A DNA stretch of 64,000 bases. Origin: Tenodera sinensis. Its lineage: Eukaryota > Arthropoda > Insecta > Mantodea > Mantidae. Where the stretch lies: NCBI GenBank assembly GCA_030765045.1, contig CM060967.1, positions 122,804,412 through 122,868,411 of the forward strand, given 5' to 3'. Position 1 is the first letter of the stretch, and every line of letters begins with the position of its first letter. The notes under the pieces were generated by a model that saw nothing but the letters and a program-made list of their open reading frames with translations, was not told the origin of the DNA and did no database searches. Both the position numbers and the translations under genes were made by a program. Below, in pieces: positions 32,245-44,029 of the stretch.

Positions 32245-33020
32245 TTTGCTCTCCAACATAAAATTACATTTACATTTCACCGAAAATGCATGTTTTGGGA
32301 CGCCCTGAATCTAAAAAATAGCATGTGACCGCATGTGGGATTTGTAATGGACAAAGCGGCGCTGGGGCGGGTTTCCTCCAGGTTTTCCTGTTTCCCCACC
32401 ATCTCATTCCACCGGTGCCCATCTTTATTCCATGTATCATCAGTGTTACCGTCTGCGGTGCCACATGTAGTAAAAGCGGGCGTTAAACACTTTAACATAC
32501 CATATGTTTAAGATATTTTTATGACATGAAATGTATATCTTGAATTTTTGGGGAATGTCCCCAAAATTCATCTTCATTCTAGATGACTTCGGCATAACTG
32601 GTTAACCGCAACAAATAGACAATATCCTATTACACAAAAAATGTAGATCTCATTTAAACGCGTACTTTATGAAATAACATTTTTTCTTTTGTTGAGTGAA
32701 CCATTTCGGAGATATTCCTTGTTATATTTCTGAATATACCAATAATTATAGGTACTTCTGTCAAATGGAAGTCGCTAACCGTTTTTTATCTCCTGGTCAT
32801 GCAAAGATAATGGCATTTCAAAACCGGCACAGAGCAACTAGCTTTAAAAGATATGACTATTGCTTAATATTCCACTTGCCCCTACAAGAAAATTAACAAT
32901 AAGTTTGTTTTTGCAAATGTTTATCTGGATTAACATAAAGGAGATAAAGGAATAAGTGTTTGTAAGAATAACTTGTACAGACCAGCGAAAGTCACGTGAG
33001 TGCACCACATCAGATTTTTG
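32245..33020 (+). mobile_element. Dispersed repeat family D, copy 8, with a SINE fragment inside
   Basis: The left end (TTTCACCGAAAATGCATGTTTTGGGA) is at 32274-32320 and the family resumes at about 32495 with CATATGTTTAAGATATTTTTATGAC, ending AGCGAAAGTCACGTGAGTGC…CATCAG. Between them lies a 5'-truncated SINE body in place of about 150-200 bp of the family. Confidence 0.82.
32325..32492 (+). mobile_element. Single-head SINE, 5'-truncated copy
   Basis: Starts in the body (CCGCATGTGGGATTTGTAAT) and contains GGCGGGTTTCCTCCAGGTTT-type sequence, CATCTCATTCCACCGG and the end CGTCTGCGGTGCCACATGTA…GGGCGTTAAACAC. It matches the 3' two-thirds of the SINE at 54971-55203. Confidence 0.8.
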
Positions 33021-33399
33021 TATTAAAAATTGCTTTTGCTTTTTGAAGTCAAAGTAATCCTGCTTGCACCCTATGGTTTATCTTACCTATAGGCATGTGT
33101 TTAATGTTCACTATAAAACTGCTTTCAATCAGATTATTAGTCCCAGAGTTCTAAAACACAAAATTCATGTTTCATTCCCCCAAAAATAAGAGAAAAGGAC
33201 AGAACAAAACACAAGGAAATTGAAATTTCGGGTTATATTTGTGGCTATATTTGCATATATGATATATATTTCTTCTATTGGATTTTCTATTAAAATAAGT
33301 AAAAGGGGTTGGAAAACTTAAAAAGAAATAAAAAGCTTCATAATAAGTGTTATTTAAATATCACATATGCTGTATTGAGCTTTAGAGTGAATTCCCACA

Positions 33400-34040
33400 T
33401 ACGTTTTACTCACGAAGATTTTGAAGAAAATAGCCCCACTTTAAACTACTCTTTACATGGAAACATTTTCAAAAAATTTTATTTTCTTGAAAATGGCTCT
33501 AACGATTTTTATTAAAATGCCATATACTTAAGATATTTGTATGACAAATGAAATGTATATTATGAATTTTCTGTCTATAGCCTATGTACTCCTGTTTACT
33601 CTGGATGACTTTTAAATAACTCGTAAACCGTAAGAGATAGACAAAACCTTACTACACTAAAAATGTAGATCTCGCTAAAGCACACAATTTATGTCTGAAT
33701 AAATTTTTTTGTAGCGTGAACCATTTCGGAGATATTCCTTGTTATTTGTGTCAGTTTCGGAAAATTTAAAAACTTTGGTGAAATGGAACATCGTAGTTCA
33801 TTTTTTTGTATGTTAAGCGCGCAAAGAGAACGGAATCTCAAAGCTTTAAAAGATTTGACTATCGCTCAAAGCCTACTGTATTCCCATGTTCCTCTTGCAC
33901 CTACAAGGAAATAAACAATAAGATAATTTGTACAAATGCTTATTTCAACTAACACGAAGAAGATATAGGAATAAGAGTTTGTAAGAATGGTTAGTACAAG
34001 AGTAGAGAAAGTCATGTGAGTGCAGCACATCAGATTTTTA
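33400..34040 (+). mobile_element. Dispersed repeat family D, copy 9
   Basis: Begins at CTCACGAAGATTTTGAAG (the left ~200 bp are missing) and runs through CTAACGATTTTTATTAAAATG, CCGTAAGAGATAGAC and GAGAACGGAATC to GTACAAGAGTAGAGAAAGTC…CATCAGATTTTT. It lies head-to-tail about 380 bp after copy 8. Confidence 0.85.
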
Positions 34041-35685
34041 CCTTAATGTAAAGTAATTTACTTTATTTCAATCATTTTAGTTTTAAAAGCAAAGTTCATT
34101 ACTGTTCGGACAATTTACTGTGAAAATACCAAGATAAAGAGTTTCTTTTCTTCTTTGGCATGTATCTTTATCCAGAGTAATTTCAGAATACAGTCTACCG
34201 AAATCGCTAATTTTTCATCACTGAAGAGTTTTCTCTTGGTGGTCAAGACGGTGTGCGTTTTCACACTTTATAAATGGATGGTTTAGGAAATTGAGGATTT
34301 TCATGTAAGACAATTTCAACTTAATTTTTTGAGTGTATCATTTCGTGACCATGGTAATTATATACAATTTAACTGCGAGCTGCAAGATACAGAAGACGCT
34401 TTAATTGCCATCGCTTATATTTATCCCAAAAGTTATTTGATAAATGTGGTTAATTTTTTCAGAGCCTTTGTACTATTATAAGCTATATTACATTTCAAGA
34501 ATATGTAACATGTTTGGGGAGCTGGTTAAGGAGAGTAGAAGTAACTGTATTGCAATTCTTTTTTTTTTCTTCTTTCTTTACAAATTTCCGAAGTGTGAAT
34601 TCCGTAGTGTTTTTGATTCATTATTAGATATATCCTGGTGTCTGCAACATCACATTTGTAAAAAATAGATGAGTTCAACGTCAAAAATATCTGGATATTT
34701 TGTTTAATTTTCAAACTAAGAAACTATTGGTTGGATTTTCCATCTAGGTTGACGCTCTAATAGGTATTATTGTTAAATTCAACGTTAGAAGCTCAATCAT
34801 TCTCTGATATGAGTAAGGTATATTTTACTACACGAACGCCATAAAAAGTGATGTACAGATTGTAAACTGTCCTACATTTACCAAGTCATGCATTATCCAA
34901 ATTCAATAACTGTTTATGGAATTGGTTCAGAGAGCAAATCACGTAGTTGCAGGTTCGAATCCTGCGTTTCCTGTTCTGAAACGCTAATCAGAACACAGGA
35001 GCCATAAAACACACAGGGCTTTGTTTTACTATTTTATTTCCTCTTATTTATCTTCCTTTATTTATTACTGAGTATTTTATGTGTTCCTTACAAATTTTTT
35101 CACAGAAAAAAATTATTCTGTACAAATTCACATGAATTTCTCCATTTAGTCTTCTAGAAACTATTATCACAAAAACTTATGATAAAGCATGATAAAAGAA
35201 AAAACATAAAAAAGTTTAAAAACCAAGAAATTTGGGCTGCAGTAGTGATTAAAAGACATTGTTGCTATTAAAGCGCAAATCCTTATCAACAAACATATTA
35301 GTCAAAATTAAAATCCATTCCAAAATCCTAAGGAAATGAAGCTCTTTTCTTATGAGTCTAGGTGTGGCCAAGATTACAAGACCATTTGAAAAGGTTGTAG
35401 GCATAAGAAAACACACAAATGTCAGTTAAGCTACTTAAGTTAGAACAAAACAGCAATCACAGGTGTCCTTCAATGAACGAAGGAATGATTTACTGTATTT
35501 GAACTTTGCATACACTTTATACAATGTATTACTCCCTGTTGGTGTTGCCTATTTTTATTTTTACGTTGTTTCGTATTTAATATCATGCGTCCTTCAATGT
35601 GGATACCGGTGAGCAAACACCAGAAATTATTTTCTTTGGCCTGAAGGTTGCATTGGTTTTACAATGCTTTGATATTAAATTAAAT
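34041..35685. other. Unannotated interval
   Basis: At 34945-34966 GCAGGTTCGAATCCTGC forms a perfect T-arm-like hairpin with a B box, but no complete tRNA can be folded around it. It may be a SINE remnant. No gene seen. Confidence 0.5.
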
Positions 35686-35865
35686 TATTTTATTGTTTAA
35701 CGACGCTGTCAATAACCAGGATCACATCAGCGTCGCCGGTGTGCCTGAATTGTGTCCCGCAGGAGTTCTTTTACATGCCATAAATCTACTACACACATAA
35801 AGACCATCGATCTGGGTCGGATTTGAACCCGCGACCTTGGGATCAGTGCTTTGGAGATGATACAT
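35686..35865 (-). mobile_element. tRNA-derived SINE, third family, copy 2
   Basis: Reverse complement of the family at 30913-31135: on the minus strand GGTCGCGGGTTCAAATCCGA, then GCATGTAAAAGAACTCCTGC, GGCACACCGGCGACG and TTGACAGCGTCGTTAAACAA. The A-box end is missing. Confidence 0.87.
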
Positions 35866-36878
35866 TAAAATTTATCTCTAAGAGCAGAAATTAAGATGCC
35901 AATGAGAAACAAGAAAGAACTAACAATAAAAATAAACCTATAATGACATTTTTGTGGAAAGTAATTGAAAGAATTCTCCTGCTAGAAATAATTAACTGGT
36001 TCATATTCTATGTTAGTGAACAGTGACTTTGTACAGCTGCAAAAGGTTACCAATAGCTACAATATTATAGATAATTTATTTCACACATAGTCGTTACTGT
36101 CGATTAACAAACAATGATAAGTACTACTCTTAAGTGAAAAACCATAGAAATTAAATAAGTTATCAGGAAAATGATTGTGAAGTAGGAATTCCTAAATTTT
36201 CTGGAACACATTTACTTTGTAGCTGGCATTTAGAGAATCTCAGAGTCAAATTTCAAAACTTTTGCTATTATCATTGATTTTTCACTGATTTTAATATTAA
36301 CCTCAGAAATCAAGATTCTGAAATTGTGCCCTGCCTTAATGTTTTAAGATCCCCTAATATTTATTTTCTCAATGAAAACCAATTATGCTCTACAGATGAC
36401 GCGATGACATATTTAAATGAAACATTTTAGTTCAGAGGTGATACAGGCTCAATTGTCAGACCATCAAGGTTTTGTTTTAACTTTACTTGTAGAAAATAAA
36501 ATACCCACAGAAAATATTATAAGAGGGAATGTATCTTCCATATTACTAAATGATGGAAATGTAGACCAGGATAGGTTATAACATTTGTTCCCCAAAATAT
36601 TTAAAAAATATTTCAGTTATGTGAAGAATAAAAAAGTTCTTTCTCTAAGTTCAGTGGCCGCACGACAGTTGTGTTTGCTGTGAAAGTGTGTTTGCAGAGG
36701 TTAAATGGTGAACACTACGACCATCTTCAATGAGGCAGATAGTAATTGTGAAAATGTTTGAGCATTATTGCCGCATTTCAGAAGATGCCTCTTCAGGAGA
36801 GTGTTATTTTTTAACAAATAAATAAACAGCTTTCCGATAAAGTACGTGTAACAGCGAACGCTAGCACAATTTTAATCA
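35866..36878. other. Unannotated interval
   Basis: AT-rich; no gene or repeat recognised. Confidence 0.55.
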
Positions 36879-36886
36879 ATGATGAG

Positions 36887-37842
36887 TAAAGCCCGGATTT
36901 CTAAGCACGATAAAATAGTAAAATAAGCAAGCAAATAAGTACGAGAAAATATGATGAAAATAAGCACGAAATTAAGCAAAAACGAATGCACACAAGTATA
37001 TATAAGTTTTACAGAACTCTTACCTTATTTTAGGCTGTTACAGTACACAACGAAGGTCATCCTGTGTAAAACCCCTAAGTCTATCAGTAAAAAATAGTAG
37101 TCAAAATGTTCTTTCGATGTCACAGGACGTCACGGGCGCATGAGAAAAGCACTACAGTTTTTCGGTGAATTCCTGTTCAATGTGTGTTTCTTCGCCAGAA
37201 AGCTTTTTAGAAATTTGACACAGTATTTTGTAACCGGAATTCTTCTGTACCACCTGATTGAGATTGTCAAATGCAATTTTCTAACCCCGTGTGTTTCTGA
37301 CAACAATGTTACTGAAATTTCGTGAACCCGAGAAAGTGAACATTGCAAGGAATTTATTTCGAGCTTATAGCTGCTTAAAATTTCAGGTGTTTTGGAGAAA
37401 TACCACTCTTGCACAACACACTGTGTTTAAAACTCAGGGAATCACCGTCCTTGTTCATGACATCATTGCAATATTTCAGGCAATACCTGAGTGATAAGTT
37501 TACTCTACCCAATCGCAGCAAGTTTTTTCTCCTTTCACAACACCTTGTTATACTCTAGCATTTCTTTCTTAATATTTAGCCCAGAAAACCTTGAATCATT
37601 GATAAATCACGGATAACTGTGAAATGACCACTTTAAATTTACAGTTTTGGGTAAAATATGATCTTTTGATTAAAAATCATAAAATAAGTAAGCAAAACAT
37701 TTCCCTGCGAAAAATGCACAAATAAGCTAAAAAAAACCAGTTAAAACTACTCATCTAGGTGTGCATTACGAGTTATAGCGTTTCTACTTATCCTTCAAGG
37801 TGTGGAAAAAGTTAAACATTTTGCTTAGAAATCCAGGCTTTA
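36887..37842 (-). mobile_element. hAT-type DNA transposon, internally deleted
   Basis: 956 bp with terminal inverted repeats: TAAAGCCCGGATTTCTAAGC at the left, and its near-complement GCTTAGAAATCCAGGCTTTA at the right (one or two mismatches). Flanked by an exact 8-bp duplication ATGATGAG (36879-36886 and 37843-37850), the hallmark of the hAT superfamily. The interior carries a transposase relic on the minus strand. At 956 bp it is far shorter than an autonomous hAT element. Confidence 0.85.
37020..37420 (-). pseudogene. hAT-family transposase C-terminal relic
   Basis: Inside the hAT element. The minus strand reads VKFLKSFLAKKHTLNRNSPK and, just after, PVTSCDIERTF, a stop, LLFFTDRLRGFTQDDL. 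This resembles the C-terminal dimerisation region of hAT transposases (pattern: P.TS.. ERSFS…. DRR..T…L). Upstream residues at 37300-37414 (EWYFSKTPEILSSYKLE) are open but less diagnostic. Non-functional. Confidence 0.6.
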
Positions 37843-37850
37843 ATGATGAG

Positions 37851-38966
37851 ACATTCAGTTTAGGAAGTGATAATGTCGTGACGTGAGGAATGAGCAGGGA
37901 AACAACAGCTCATCCTATGAGCCATCACCTCCAAGAAAGCAATAAACTGAATTTCTGGAGGAATATCTGATCGATGCATACAAGATACCGACAATATAAT
38001 CAAGAGAAAAGCTTAGTAATTTTGCACATTCCCATGTATGTCATATTGGATTAGGTATTGATGACACCGAGCCTGAAACTTGTCTCAGTTATGGCTCAGA
38101 AAAGAAAAATGAAGAACAGGTGTTTCTGAAAAATTTCGGCACCCACTCAAAAAATGTTGCCCTCGTCCAATTACACACTACAAGCGATAACGCACGAACT
38201 GCGTAACCATTTTATTTCAAAGGGGTAGCAAAATGCGATAATGCGTAACAGTTTATTGTTCTTCGAGCCTTCGAATTCGTGGGCTAAATATTTAAACAAA
38301 ATAATTAGATAATTTGTCGGAAAATAGTGAGTGGTTGAAGGAGGTGTTGAAATTAACATAAATTGTGAGAGAAAGCAGGTCATTTAAGTGATCAATACCG
38401 ACCAATCCAGATTAGAAGAAGAGTTTCGATCTGGACGAACTCTCACCTTGAAGAAACGCAAGCAGTTATTCGGTATGGCTAGATCTATAACAGTAAACAC
38501 ACAATCCTATACAATGCCATTGATTGATGGCACAGTGCTACATTCTGCATGACCTTGTATCGGGTGCCCATTGACGTTTCTTCCGGTAAACATAAATATA
38601 CATTTACCGAATAGAAACGTGTTTATAAGTAAACCTACAAACATGATCAAGGATTCAAAGTTCTTCCTACAGAGCAATATGGCAAGATAAACTGAAGATC
38701 TTTTGGTGCACTCCTACACACTCAATATAGAATGCAAATGTAGAACTCTACAACTTCTGAGGCATTGAGTTCATGAAGAAATTGATTCCAGGAACATGTA
38801 CTGATATTTTATAGCCTTCTCACATTTTATTCTTTCGTATAATAAAAAATTGGCAAATGTATCACATATAAAATTGTGGCATCTGCGAAAATAACATATG
38901 ACACAGACAACGATTCTTGTTCAATCTGGGTCCAAATGACGTAGTTGTCTACGGATCTTAAACTTC
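37851..38966. other. Unannotated interval
   Basis: Reads partly like worn coding sequence (38090-38240 and 38400-38560 on the plus strand), but no family could be assigned. Confidence 0.45.
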
Positions 38967-39214
38967 GCTCGCTCACTCACTCACCACTCACTCACTCACT
39001 CACTCACTCACTCACTCACTCACTCACTCACTCACTCACTCACTCACTCACTCACTCACTCACTCACTCACTCACTCACTCACTCACTCACTCACTCACT
39101 CACTCACTCACTCACTCACTCACTCACTCACTCACTCACTCACTCACTCACTCACTCACTCACTTACTCACTCACTCACTTACTCACTCAGTCATTCACT
39201 CACTCGCTCACTCA
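38967..39214. repeat. (CTCA)n tetranucleotide array
   Basis: About 60 nearly perfect units; open in all plus-strand frames, giving a meaningless LTHS repeat ORF. Same motif as at 1-296. Confidence 0.98.
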
Positions 39215-41283
39215 AATGATTTACGTACTTTCAGTTCTCAGTAGAAATGTCACCAATCAAAGTTGCTTTCCTCAAATGTGGTTGCACCAAAAACCTTTGT
39301 GAACTTCAGGTAACCTTGGAGTACTGTTGATGGAAGAGTTTTCGAGAGAACTAGGACCGAGAAATAAGTACGCAGCGGGAAATGCGTATGTACGTCTCAC
39401 TTTGTTGATTTGGCTCTTGGATTCAAGTAGCAAACTCTGCTACTATTTTGTATAATATAATTTACTATTTATTTCAAATAATCAATTTGTTTTATAATAC
39501 TTCGTTCGAATTCTTCATAGGCGTAATGTCCTCATTGTAATTTTGAAGAGTGACGTCATGTGTTGCAATAACACTACAAGTCATATTTATAGGGAAGTAG
39601 TGAAATTGGAATAGTGAAGATTAGTGAAGTGTATAAAGTAATTCGATTAATAAGAGTTATTAGAGTGGAGCTGATAAGGAAAGTTGAGAAAGGGGGAAGG
39701 TGAATAAAGATGGGAAATGAAATAAATCAAGAAATAGAAATTAAAGGGGAGGGTTGGAGCAGAAGAAGATTAGCGTAAAGACAGGAAGTTCACAAATTAA
39801 ACATGTGTAATGTGTATGTAAAATATAATTATATTGAAGGGCTGCCCTAATAGCTAAAGGGCCAGGGCCCAGCTTAGGGGTAGCCCAAGGTGAGAATATG
39901 GCTTGTAATTCTCTATTACATTTATTTTAAATGAATATTATTTGCACGGTAACCTGTCATGAGCATTCCTTGTGAAATTTAATATAAGCTAGCTTAGATT
40001 AGAAGTGATTATTGTGTAATAATATATTACCAGTAAATACGTAATTCAAGTATTGTGACAAAACTGTAAAATCAGTCCAGTTGTCTTTTTGTCGCTTTAT
40101 GCTCTATAGTTTTGCAGAAAAACATAGTTTCTTCTGCCAACTTTAACAAAGACTACAGTCTTTCGTGATATTACAACTCCCAACAGTCTGTTTTCTTCTC
40201 GTAGCCTTGACTCAGTTCTTTCTTTATAGGGGGCGATAATTATATGCGATATGGGATTAGCACTTTTGAATGAGATATGGACGGGTTCCTAACGTTCCTC
40301 CAAAGGCGCGTTCTAGACAAACAATCTGACCGACTCCACAACGAAGCGTCTATAGCTATTTTCACGTCATGAAGGCACAACGCGCTCTTATGGACCATGT
40401 TATTCTTATGGAAGATTCAGGTGCGCCGTTGCCAAATTTGCGTGTTTTCAAAAGTGACTAAGATAAAGTATGAACATGCGTTTCGGTGTAAAATGTGTCG
40501 AAGAATACTATGGTATGCACGATAAACCTTTTATGCAATTGTACATTTTTTAAAATAATAAAATGTAAAATTTTGTTGAAAGCAGATTTTTTAACATCTT
40601 TCTCGCTCCGCACCTTTAAACATGGTTTTAAACCGAAATAATTGCAATGAAAAAAGAATAGAAAGCACACTTCCACTACCCAGCTGTAACATACCAAAAA
40701 CAGTAGTATGGTTCTTCAATCCTGAAACAGATGAAGATGAAGGAAACTATGGGAATAGAAAAGTTAGTGATAGGAAAGGAACCACCCTATCCACCTGGGG
40801 AAACGACGAAAAATGCATGATCAGAGTGGCCATCTCCATTGAATCGAACACGAAACCTCCCGAATGCGCGCCCTCTCGCTCGATTTTTCGTGAATGTATG
40901 TTTGAATTTTAGTGGCAGTGTAACAAAATGAAGACTTTCGAAAACAATAAGAAAGAACGAAAGAAAGAAAGAAAAGGAAAGTGTGGAGCAATAACACACA
41001 AGTTTTATATGTATGCTGTTCAATAGCAGAAAAGTGGAGAGGAAAGAAAGCGAGAAAAATAAAATTGCAACGTGAGAGGGAGATGTTATTTCTGCGACAG
41101 TAGGGATATCACATGACCTCATAATTTCAGCAGGGGAAAAACTAAATGCTAAGCTATTGTGAGAATGTCTCGAGGATACGGGAAGATTGTCATTTCATGC
41201 AAGATGGAACACCCTGCCGCGAGCTGCCTGTCTTCATACCAACTTCTCATAACACACAAGCTCAGATTTGTGTCACTAACGTA
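39215..41283. other. Unannotated interval
   Basis: Contains a CRE-type palindrome TGACGTCA at 39551-39558 and a purine-rich GAAA stretch at 40950-40980. ORFs at 40622-40912 and antisense carry no motif. Confidence 0.5.
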
Positions 41284-41440
41284 ATATGCGAAACAAAATA
41301 TGCAAGGAAACACAATTTAAATTTCATTCATAAAGTTATGGTGGCACCTATGTTAACATAGGAAAGTGAAACTTGGGCGTTAACTACAAAAAAATAAAAA
41401 AGAATGTAAAACGCAGCCTCAGAGATGAAATTTATAACAA
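41284..41440 (+). pseudogene. RTE-like LINE, small RT thumb fragment
   Basis: The plus strand reads NLNFIHKVMVAPMLT, a stop, ESETWALTTKK and later ASEMKF. This is the LKFYK.MAVPTLLYGSETW…T..KK…AEMKF block of RTE-like reverse transcriptases, also seen at 18590-19318 and 60005-60510. Very short and broken. Confidence 0.65.
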
Positions 41441-42005
41441 ACATAAAGGAATGCACAAAACAATATTATTTAACAAATGAAAAGAGAGAGAAGAGAAGAA
41501 CTAGACATTTTTAAAACGAATAACATTGCTTTTCATTGCATTCTGTTGTTTGTGAGCCATAATAGTTTCCAATTTTCTTTACGTTAACATAAATTGCTGT
41601 TTTATATCTATATTATTGTATGGTAGAAGCTTAGATCTTACTTTTCTTTATGTCTTGTAAAATTCTTCTCAAGTCCTGAGCCCAATTTATCCCATCACAA
41701 TTTTGTCTTGAACTATTAAACATTGTTTCAGAATATTTTGCTCACTCAATGCTCTTATTCTATGTCGACATTTCCGCTATCAGGCCTTACAGCCCACAAC
41801 ATTGGCGCTCCATTTGGCAATGCTATAAGTAAACAAAATATCCATTTACAAAATGTTCAACGTATTTTATGTACCAGAGACCATCCGTCCTCATTCCCCC
41901 AAAGCTCCGAACCATATGGCATTTCTAACCAATTTATTTGCATTTGCGGAAATGAATTATAGATTAAAAAATCTTAAACAAACAACGTCGAAGGAATGTT
42001 ATACA
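41441..42005. other. Unannotated interval
   Basis: AT-rich; no feature recognised. Confidence 0.55.
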
Positions 42006-42018
42006 AAAATCACAACTC

Positions 42019-42512
42019 TTTGTTTCTTTCCCTGATTACCCTCCCCTTATGTAGGACTTACACCCCCTAGCACTTACAAACCAGTGCCTAGGGTCAGATG
42101 CCTGTCGGGGAGCAGAGGGATTTTTGGATCAGACAGAGTAAAGACCTGGAAGCAGGTGGTCAGCCAAGCATCAGGTATGATAGTGAGGAAGAGAATGATA
42201 TGAATTGCAGACGAAATGGATGATTGGAAGGGTGATAATGGAACAATTGGTGGAATGAATGGCGGGGGAAACCGGAGAACCCGGAGAAAACCCACTCAGA
42301 CGCCGCTTCATCTACCTCGAATACCACATGCGGGTCCCGCCTAGGTGGTAGACGAGCGGTCTAACCACTTAGCCACGGCGCCGGCATTATACTCAGTGAA
42401 GGATGAAGAATAATTTTGGCTGGAGAACAATTCCTACCTCCTGCCGGGAGTCGAACCCGGGACTCCTTGCACAGCAGGCAGGTGCTCTACCAACTGCGCT
42501 ACGGGGCCAGCC
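42019..42512 (-). mobile_element. Composite SINE (tRNA head fused to a second SINE), copy 2
   Basis: Reverse orientation. On the minus strand: a tRNA head with CCGTAGCGCAGTTGGTAGAG and GGGTTCGACTCCC, a linker, then the second tRNA-like start GGCGCCGTGGCTAAGTGG with its B-box part lost, and the shared body. Flanked by a 13-bp duplication with one mismatch (42006-42018 and 42513-42525, AAAATC[A/G]CAACTC). Better preserved than the copy at 11844, and of identical architecture. Confidence 0.9.
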
Positions 42513-42525
42513 AAAATCGCAACTC

Positions 42526-43007
42526 AAATAACGAAATATAATCCTTAAAGATCTGTTGCAGACCCAGGAAACGATGCGTGGAGGGCCTTGAAGGTGTAGA
42601 CAGTTGATTGGTCATGGCATTAAGTAAAGATGATGTTGATGATGATAATTTAATTCCATTCAAGTCTTAAGATCGCGAAGATAACGGAAGGCGTAGGAAG
42701 GATGAAATAAACAAAGATATTGTAAGGACAAAATTATTACACTTTTATACTGGAAACGAATAATTGCTGCTGCCAACTTTCCCGAAAGAATACAAGGAAG
42801 ATACTAGTTTTTTAACCAAGTCTAAAGGGATATTATGTTTAACACTCACACAATTTTCTTAGGTTTTCTATAGAAAATTTACATTTGCCAAGGATTATTA
42901 TTTATGTAACTGAACAGAATAATTTTAAAAAGTTAATGCAAACTTTGATACACGTTACAGCATCAGACAATTATGCTTAATAAAATCCAGAGTATCTTTG
43001 GTAACTA
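42526..43007. other. Unannotated interval
   Basis: The start (42550-42650) ends in GATGATGTTGATGATGAT after an RT-tail-like stretch and might be the 3' end of an RTE-like LINE; not secure. Confidence 0.4.
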
Positions 43008-43448
43008 CAGTAGAGCCTCGGTTATCCGAGGTAAGGACGACTAGCTCGGATAATCGATAACTCGGATAACACGGATTCTGTCAAAACCGAGAGGGAAGCG
43101 TATGGCACAGGTGAAATGAATGAAAACATGGACAAGGAAAAAAGACAACTATTGTATTATCAAATAAAAAAATGACGTACATACAAATAAAATAAAATAA
43201 AAATATAGAATAAAAAAAATACCTGCAGTATAAACATACGGTGTGCGTATGTTCCAGCTAAAAAAATATTTGTTCAAGAAGTCCATAAGCGCTTTCTGTT
43301 TAACGCAATTCGGTCGCTTCCCTACGTTTCTTTGATCACCGTTTCTATTTTTACACTACGTACTTTGCGCGGTACATTTTGTAAAACGGTACCTCGATTA
43401 ACCCGCAACTCGGTTAATTGGGGCTCGGATAATCGCGGCTCTATTGTG
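43008..43448. mobile_element. pogo/Tigger-like MITE
   Basis: 441 bp between TA dinucleotides. Left end CAGTAGAGCCTCGGTTATCC; the right end, read inward, is CACAATAGAGCCGCGATTAT. Both continue with the 'TTATCCGAG…AACTCGG' wording typical of Tigger/pogo termini. No transposase inside, so non-autonomous. Confidence 0.85.
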
Positions 43449-43538
43449 TATGGTCAATAAACAAAATTAAACATTTCACTGTATGTTAGATGCGGCAAGC
43501 AACAAAATCAGTATAAAAATTAAGATGTATACACACAT

Positions 43539-43623
<85 letters not shown>
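43539..43623. repeat. (CA)n microsatellite
   Basis: About 42 uninterrupted CA units. Confidence 0.98.
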
Positions 43624-43627
<4 letters not shown>

Positions 43628-44029
43628 CGTATATACATACCTAATGGTGTTCCAGAATCGCCGTCCACTTTGTTTGAATAGGCAACCCACATGAGCAATA
43701 TGAGGGATGGTTAACCACCTTTACTATGGTATCACTACATTAAGCATTTGCTTCCGCTTCAGTTCTTTTATGCACAAGATTTCTCGTATTGCTAACCCTC
43801 TCACGGTGTACGAGCCTAGTGTACTTGGTGCACATTTAGCGTTGATTGTTACTTCGATAAACCAAGTTGGAATTTCGCTCCCGTCTGCAGGCTTTTGTCT
43901 GTTATACATACCACTGTATTAATTGATATCCCTATTTTTAGGCGTTTCAAGAACGACTATTATTAGTGTAGACGAATGCGTTTCCAGAATATAAAAGCCG
44001 TGGCACTCCTGTACCAGAGCTTCCTTCAA

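Noticed and set aside
34940..34970. Possible tRNA gene (T-arm-like GCAGGTTCGAATCCTGC)
   Set aside because: No matching acceptor, D or anticodon arms could be placed in the upstream sequence.
39001..39210. CRISPR-like array
   Set aside because: Pure tetranucleotide tandem repeat with no spacers, in a eukaryotic context.
38945..39244. 99-residue ORF of repeated LTHS
   Set aside because: It is the translation of the CTCA array.
40622..40912. 96-residue plus-strand ORF with an antisense ORF of 111 residues
   Set aside because: No recognisable motif in either; overlapping open frames are common in this window.
42550..42650. Possible 3' end of an RTE-like LINE (GATGATGTTGATGATGAT)
   Set aside because: The preceding sequence gives no readable RT block.
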